Positions 1-64,000 of a DNA stretch of 64,000 bases are shown here, piece after piece. The DNA comes from Amorphochlora amoebiformis (lineage: Eukaryota; Cercozoa; Chlorarachniophyceae): NCBI GenBank assembly GCA_054601695.1, contig BAAHQB010000076.1, forward strand, positions 620,001 to 684,000, read 5' to 3'. Made by a program: the position numbers and the translations under genes. The notes beneath the pieces were generated by a model. That model was not told where the DNA came from. It saw only the letters and a program-made list of their open reading frames with translations, and did not search any database. Each line of letters starts with the position of its first letter. Position 1 is the stretch's first letter.

Positions 1-192
1 TATATATCTGTATGTATATGTATGTATATATATACACATATATATATATATATATATATAATATTATATACACGGACACACACACAAACACACACACATA
101 TATATATATATGTATTATATATTGTATATATGTATACATATATATATATATATATATATAATGTTGAATATGTATACATATATACACCCCAG

Positions 193-438
193 TCCTTTTT
201 AACCCCAACCTCCAATCCCCATGTGTGGATGATGCTCTTAAAGTTTAATGTAAGAAAAGAGAGTGGGAGGATAAATAAATTGGAAAGTGGAAGATTCGCG
301 AATACACGAGACTTAGAAAATCAATCAAGTTGAGAGCAAAAAAAGGATTCGGTTCACGTATATTTATTGTATATATATTTAAATATCGCGAATACACGAG
401 ACTGAGAGGATCAATAAAGTTGAGAGAAAGAAAGTATA

Positions 439-483
<45 letters not shown>

Positions 484-712
484 GTATACATATGTATATA
501 TTTGTATGTATGTATGTGTGTATATATATAATATCCATACATTGCATATATACACATATTATATGTATATATATATATATATTATATATATATAATATAT
601 ATATATATAAATATAACATTCATATATAAAAATATATATATATATATATATATAAATGTATGTATATACATATATTACATACCTTTGTATATATATATGT
701 ATATAAAAATAT

Positions 713-804
<92 letters not shown>

Positions 805-823
805 TTATATATACATGTTTGTG

Positions 824-859
<36 letters not shown>

Positions 860-1005
860 TGTGTGTGTAAAATATAGATGTACACACTATTTTATTGAGA
901 TACATATATATATATATATATATATACATTTATATATGTGTGTATACATTTGTATATATGTGTGTATATATATCCATATCTATATGTACGATATATACGT
1001 ACAAA

Positions 1006-1046
<41 letters not shown>

Positions 1047-1367
1047 TCATAGATATATCATATTTTCAATAGCTTCGAATTGCGACGACAAATAATCACG
1101 AGGAGAAGACTATCTGGTCTAATCAGGTAACAATATTACATACATATTTACATGCAGACATGTATATATTTGTATGTGTGTTGAGTATGCATGCATAATG
1201 TATATATATATATATATATATATATCATATCTGAACGCATATGTATTTATTTATATATTTATTTGTATAATGTAATATGTTCATACATCTGAATAAAGTA
1301 TATAATAATATGATATGTAATATGTATACATATGTATGCTATGTATAGATCTATATTATATGCATAC

Positions 1368-1399
<32 letters not shown>

Positions 1400-1432
1400 A
1401 ATGTATAATATATATAGATATAACTATATACA

Positions 1433-1523
<91 letters not shown>

Positions 1524-1569
1524 ATTTATATATACATATATATATATATATATATACATATTTTTTCTT

Positions 1570-1650
<81 letters not shown>

Positions 1651-1724
1651 GTACATATGTATATGTCTGAATATATGAACATATAAATATGGTCTCCTCA
1701 GATAATACATGCACATGTATGCAA

Positions 1725-1781
<57 letters not shown>

Positions 1782-1905
1782 TTAATATATATAAATTTAT
1801 ACACATATGTTATGTATGTATGTATATATGTATATATATGTATATATGTACATATATGTAAACATGATGTCCACACACAGATGCACATGTATACCTATAT
1901 GCACA

Positions 1906-1947
<42 letters not shown>

Positions 1948-1991
1948 ATATATATATATCTATATATATATATATATATACATATATATTT

Positions 1992-2026
<35 letters not shown>

Positions 2027-2612
2027 TATGTATATTTATGTGTGTATATATGTTTATATTCCTTCATAATTCTGCAGGTCATGGATCTAAGCAAGCTCGA
2101 AAAGGCTTACAAGAACTCGTGGAAGCCTGAGGATGGTATCAATCCAGACGACCTCCCGAAAACCCTAGCATCATCTCTCACCAGTCCCAACGCTAATCCC
2201 ACCGCTAATCCCCGCTAATCCCAATGTTAATCCCAACGCTAATCCCCCACCTTAGCCTCCTTTGCTAGCTAGCCTGACCAATCCCGAACTTAACAAACCC
2301 TCTGCCTCTGGCCTTAATCTATTCCTAAACTCCTGAACAAACTCTAACTCAACCGATACCACGCTAACCCCAGTTTGCTTTCTCCTTCTAAAACTTTCCT
2401 AACCCCCTACTCACTAACCCTTAGTAAGACGCTAGCCCTATTCTATGACCGTAATCAAGTAAAAAAAAATCCTATTAGCAAAATCCTGAGCTAATCTGGA
2501 CTTCGCAACCGTTGTCTCTATCCTTACCCAATGATTACCCCAACAGCAGCGCTAATTATAGTTTTAATATTAAGGTTCGGGATCTTCCGAGACGGAGAAG
2601 TCACAAGACTGA
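193..2612 (+). CDS. 3' end of an unrecognised gene (three exons)
   Basis: Proposed exons are 193-249, 1073-1126, 2078-2135 and a terminal 2575-2612. The internal exons have AG before and GT after, and the phases chain as 0, 0, 1 to the stop TGA at 2610-2612. The product ends with [19 protein letters not shown], then [38 protein letters not shown] and a short acidic/serine tail [11 protein letters not shown] recognise no family. The 5' part lies outside the window. If the donor at 2135 is not used, reading continues into a degenerate Pro/Asn stretch and stops at 2216, which looks less natural. The gene converges on Ku70. The 193-249 exon is the least certain because it rests only on frame and splice-like borders. 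Confidence 0.4.
295..426. repeat. Direct repeat pair, about 40 bp
   Basis: A unit beginning TCGCGAATACACGAGACT occurs near 295-335 and again near 387-426, with a few substitutions. Both lie in the putative intron after the 193-249 exon. The flanks are TA-rich. No coding role is visible. Confidence 0.75.
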
Positions 2613-2912
2613 TGATGGTTCTGTTTTTTTTTATACATTTTTATTTCTTAAGCTCTAAATAGGTTTTATTCATTTCTATTAGGTAACGTATATTTCATTA
2701 CATATACGTAAATATATATACAAGTTTATATTTCATATGTTAAAATATAAACACATGGATATATATATATATATATATATGTATATGTATATGAATATGT
2801 ATACGTACAAATATTCGAATATAAATGTACCTATATATATACATATATACACTATATATAAATATTGTACATATATATATATATATATACATGAATATGT
2901 AAGTATATGCAA

Positions 2913-2964
<52 letters not shown>

Positions 2965-3636
2965 TTATAATTACATATATAAATATGTACTACGTACCTA
3001 CGTAGGTCTCATTTGTACATAGAAGGAGCCTTCCAAATCGTATAGATTTCATGGGGTTCCGATACGAGCCTTGGTCGGTTTAATCTAGTTAATAGCCACA
3101 TTGGATAGCCCCCCCCCCCTCTGGCGTGTGGCTGTAAATGTGTTACAACTTTTTAAACGCAGCGCCAGGTTGGACTTGTACTCGTGATATATATATATAA
3201 CATGGTCTATATCTAGTATATTAAGTATTATACTGGCTATAACTTCTAGAAGTATACCACTTCTTAGTATTATTTTGAATATATACTAGATATAAGTACT
3301 ACATGCAGATATAAGCCACGTATAACCGACTCATGCTAGTCATGGAACACACTGAATATATACTATATATATCTACGCAGTATCTAGAGTCTAGAGAGTA
3401 TACTAGATCTAGTATATCTAGATATATCTAAAGCTATACCGCGACGAAGTGCGTATGATACGTACGATGTATATCACGAACTTGAGCGACAGTCACTAGT
3501 ACCTAGAGTACTCAGTCTACTCAGTACCATCTAGACCATGCGTATAATAATATTACATTTATTATTACATCGTTTACATTCTATCATACGTAATACACTG
3601 TTATACACGTGTGTTACATGATATATACAGGTATAT

Positions 3637-3683
<47 letters not shown>

Positions 3684-4101
3684 TACACATATATATATAT
3701 GTACTACATATATGTGTATATATATTAAATATATATACACTAGATACAATTATTACACATATATAAATAATGTCTAGATACTAGAGATACGTATCATAGT
3801 GTACTTACTACGAAGTATAGTATGTACGACGTACTGCACACTGACTTCAAGGGGCATGCGTACGTATACGTACTCATATATCTATGAGATGACGTATACG
3901 TACGTACGTACCGTAACGTACGTATACCATAGACTTCACTAGTACTGCATACGTCTAGATACGTATGTCCGCACCGTATCATCTGGATAGTTGTATTCAC
4001 ATTTTACGTAATCCTGAACTGGAATTCTTCACATTCTAGACATTCTAGACTTTATTTGGTCATGTAAACTTGAACACCAGCGGCAGCTAAGTTTATTATG
4101 G
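2613..4101. other. Intergenic region between convergent genes
   Basis: No exon could be supported here. 2700-2970 is TA/CA microsatellite. There is a C homopolymer near 3109. About 3190-3980 is not simple repeat: it is dense in CTAG, GTAC, TATA and TACG words, with short palindromic strings such as TACGTACGTACG near 3898. 3640-3740 is TA/CA repeat. The region holds the 3' ends of the unrecognised gene and of Ku70. Confidence 0.6.
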
Positions 4102-11930
<7,829 letters not shown>

Positions 11931-12106
11931 TATTTCAAGGCGTTGTAGGCGTTATGGGGGGCGTAGAGGACATGAAGGCCACGGGAAGGTCTGCTGATTT
12001 GGGAGTATGGACAACGGCGGGACGTAAGACTTCACATATGCCCTAAAGATATCTGATCCTAGGGTAGTAACCGGTAGTACCCGTTGAATACCTGACGCGA
12101 TTCGGA
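11931..12106. promoter_or_regulatory. Shared intergenic region of the Ku70 / NUDCD2-like head-to-head pair
   Basis: Only 176 bp separate the two start codons. The sequence is unique, fairly GC-balanced and free of TA tracts, unlike the introns on either side. It must hold both 5' UTRs and promoters. I see no certain TATA box or other named element. Confidence 0.55.
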
Positions 12107-12909
12107 ATGACGACCGACTACAAGAAATGGGACAAGTTTGCTGCTGACCTCAGCGACAGTGACGCTGAGGAGGCGTCCAAACCCAGCCTTTTGAAAAAAT
12201 ACGTCGCTCCACCTGCAAATCCTTCGGGTGGGAATAGAGTGGAAAAAGAGAAGAAATTGAAACAGGATGGCGGGGAGGCGGCGATGGTTGCAGCCAAGCT
12301 CCAGAACGGCAAAAAGAAATATGAGAAGAGGAAGAAAGTCACGTTCCAAGGCCGAACGATATACGAATGGGAACAAACTCTAGAAGAGGTTGATATCTAC
12401 ATCAACCCGCCTCCGGGCGTGACATCAAGGCAGATTGTGTGCAACATTAAGTCGGATCATCTCGAAGTGGGGATCAAGGGGGCTCCGCTGTACATGGACG
12501 AAAAACTAGGGGGACTGTGCGTCAAGAGCGAAAGCTACTGGATGATTGAGGACGGGGTGTTACACATCAACTTGCAGAAGCAAAAGTGTGGGGACGCTTG
12601 GATGGGAGCCACGCAACACAAAGGACATCAACTCAATTCCATGGAGCAGCAAGAAATCAAGCAGCAGGTTTCGATCGAAAAACACATTTTCCTACACACT
12701 CTTTGAATATGTAGGTGTATAAACGTGCAATAGATAACCCAACAGAAAATAATCTTACCCACCATCAGGTTCTCCTAGAACGCTTCCAGCGCGAGCACCC
12801 TGGATTTGACTTTTCTGGAGCAAAGTTCAATGGAGTTGCGCCCGATGCTAGGAAATTCATGGGGGGAATTAACACCGGCGAGCTCAACAGAAATGTTGCT
12901 TTCAACTAA
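12107..12909 (+). CDS. NUDCD2: NudC domain-containing protein 2-like co-chaperone (CS domain)
   Basis: Two exons, 12107-12667 and 12769-12909, joined in phase 0 (CAG|GTTTCG ... ATCAG|GTT), give 233 residues. Residues about 75-165 form a CS/p23-like beta sandwich: [19 protein letters not shown], then [18 protein letters not shown] and a [14 protein letters not shown] strand, the Hsp90 co-chaperone fold of the NudC family. The second exon encodes [20 protein letters not shown], the family's C-terminal signature. NUDCD2 proteins stabilise dynein/LIS1-pathway clients with Hsp90 in the cytoplasm; that role is inferred. The N-terminus is extended by about 70 residues: an acidic start [18 protein letters not shown], reminiscent of the Cdc37 N-terminal motif, followed by a Lys-rich stretch. 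Human NUDCD2 lacks this. Convergent with the transporter gene. Confidence 0.88.
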
Positions 12910-13273
12910 AGTAGAACTAGTGAGCCGCATAGTGGAAGCGAAGGATAGTAGATATTTGACTACTAGAATTGACGATTGACGTGCAATAACTGGCAAACTT
13001 GGCGGTTCCGATGAACCAAATTTGAGTAACTTATCATACTAGTGTATTTTACAGAACGTGCTAGTGTTGACCCCAGCATAGTGCGGTACGGTATGATATA
13101 TAATTTAGAGAACCTAGAGAACTAGTAGATAGCTAGATAATGCAGTGAGAATAAACAAAATGAAGGCTCTGGATAATTGAGTTTCAACTTTCAACTTACA
13201 AGTAGTTGAATAGTCTTTCTCCAATTCTATGTACAATTAGCATCCGGACTCATGCATGTGACGGCCAATAAGC
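12910..13273. other. Intergenic region between convergent genes, with AATAAA
   Basis: These 364 bp separate the stop codons of the NUDCD2-like gene (+) and the transporter (-). AATAAA on the + strand at 13150-13155 is a possible polyadenylation signal. No other feature is visible. Confidence 0.5.
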
Positions 13274-26838
<13,565 letters not shown>

Positions 26839-26955
26839 AAGTGTCCCGCCGAAGTCCCGTAACGATTAATTATCTTCAGGCGAATTTCAAAGAAATCATC
26901 TTGTCAAACAGTTAATTCCTCGGCCCCGAGAGGCCCACCCCCTTTCGCTGACATC
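26839..26955. promoter_or_regulatory. Shared 117-bp region between divergent transporter and zinc-finger coiled-coil genes
   Basis: The start codons at 26838 (-) and 26956 (+) face away from each other. The region is unique sequence with a small palindrome CTCGGCCCCGAG near 26918 and no TA repeat. It must hold both promoters and 5' UTRs. No named element is identifiable. Confidence 0.55.
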
Positions 26956-63771
<36,816 letters not shown>

Positions 63772-63959
63772 GTAGCTATACCATCCTCCACACAAAACGT
63801 GTTTAATTAGATATGATAGTGTATATACATGTCTGTGTATTTACATTACATATCATACGATATATGTATCACATATGTATGTATACATCATATGATATGA
63901 TATATATTTATATATATATATATATATATATTTATATAAATCTCACAGATCTCTCTCTC

Positions 63960-64000
<41 letters not shown>
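63772..64000. other. Start of intron 71 at the window edge
   Basis: Begins at a GTAGCT donor. TA-rich from about 63905 onward. No exon is visible. Confidence 0.7.

Overview
The window is nuclear DNA of an intron-rich microbial eukaryote (alga or protist; I cannot name the lineage). The reasons are conserved eukaryotic proteins split into tiny exons with GT...AG borders and consistent phases, TTAGGG-type telomere-like repeats, and introns made largely of (TA)n and (TG/CA)n microsatellites. There are no bacterial operons, ribosome binding sites, CRISPR arrays or recognisable transposons. Most long reading frames, runs of Tyr-Ile, are translated TA repeat and are not genes.

Layout. (1) About 190-2612, + strand: the last three exons of an unrecognised gene. 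(2) 11930 to 4102, - strand: a complete Ku70 gene, 20 exons and 615 codons, covering the vWA-like domain, beta-barrel core and C-terminal SAP domain. (3) 12107-12909, + strand: a two-exon NUDCD2-like CS-domain co-chaperone, head-to-head with Ku70 across a 176-bp gap. (4) 26838 to 13274, - strand: a 12-TM major facilitator transporter of the SLC18 (SLC18B1-like) type. 21 of about 22 exons were located; one short cytoplasmic-loop exon is unresolved. (5) 26956 to beyond the right edge, + strand: a gene starting 117 bp from the transporter, with an N-terminal RING/PHD-like zinc finger, a Pro/Glu-rich linker and a very long coiled coil. I located 71 phase-compatible exons (about 1,497 codons), and the gene continues past 64000.

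Gene order is compact in exon terms: two head-to-head pairs (Ku70/NUDCD2-like and transporter/zinc-finger coiled coil) and two tail-to-tail pairs. Nearly all the length is intron. Introns are of two kinds: short unique ones (about 47-180 nt, mainly in Ku70 and at the start of the coiled-coil gene) and long ones filled with TA. The genes do not form an obvious common pathway.

The most unusual signals lie in the introns: an inverted interstitial telomere array (TTAGGG then CCCTAA) inside one intron; decayed copies of the beginning of an exon, acceptor included, upstream of the real exon in three introns; a palindrome that inverts the end of an exon with its splice donor; and TA tracts abutting both ends of many introns, which could pair and fold the intron. 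All gene models come from reading splice sites, frame and family resemblance by eye. No alignment or transcript evidence was available.
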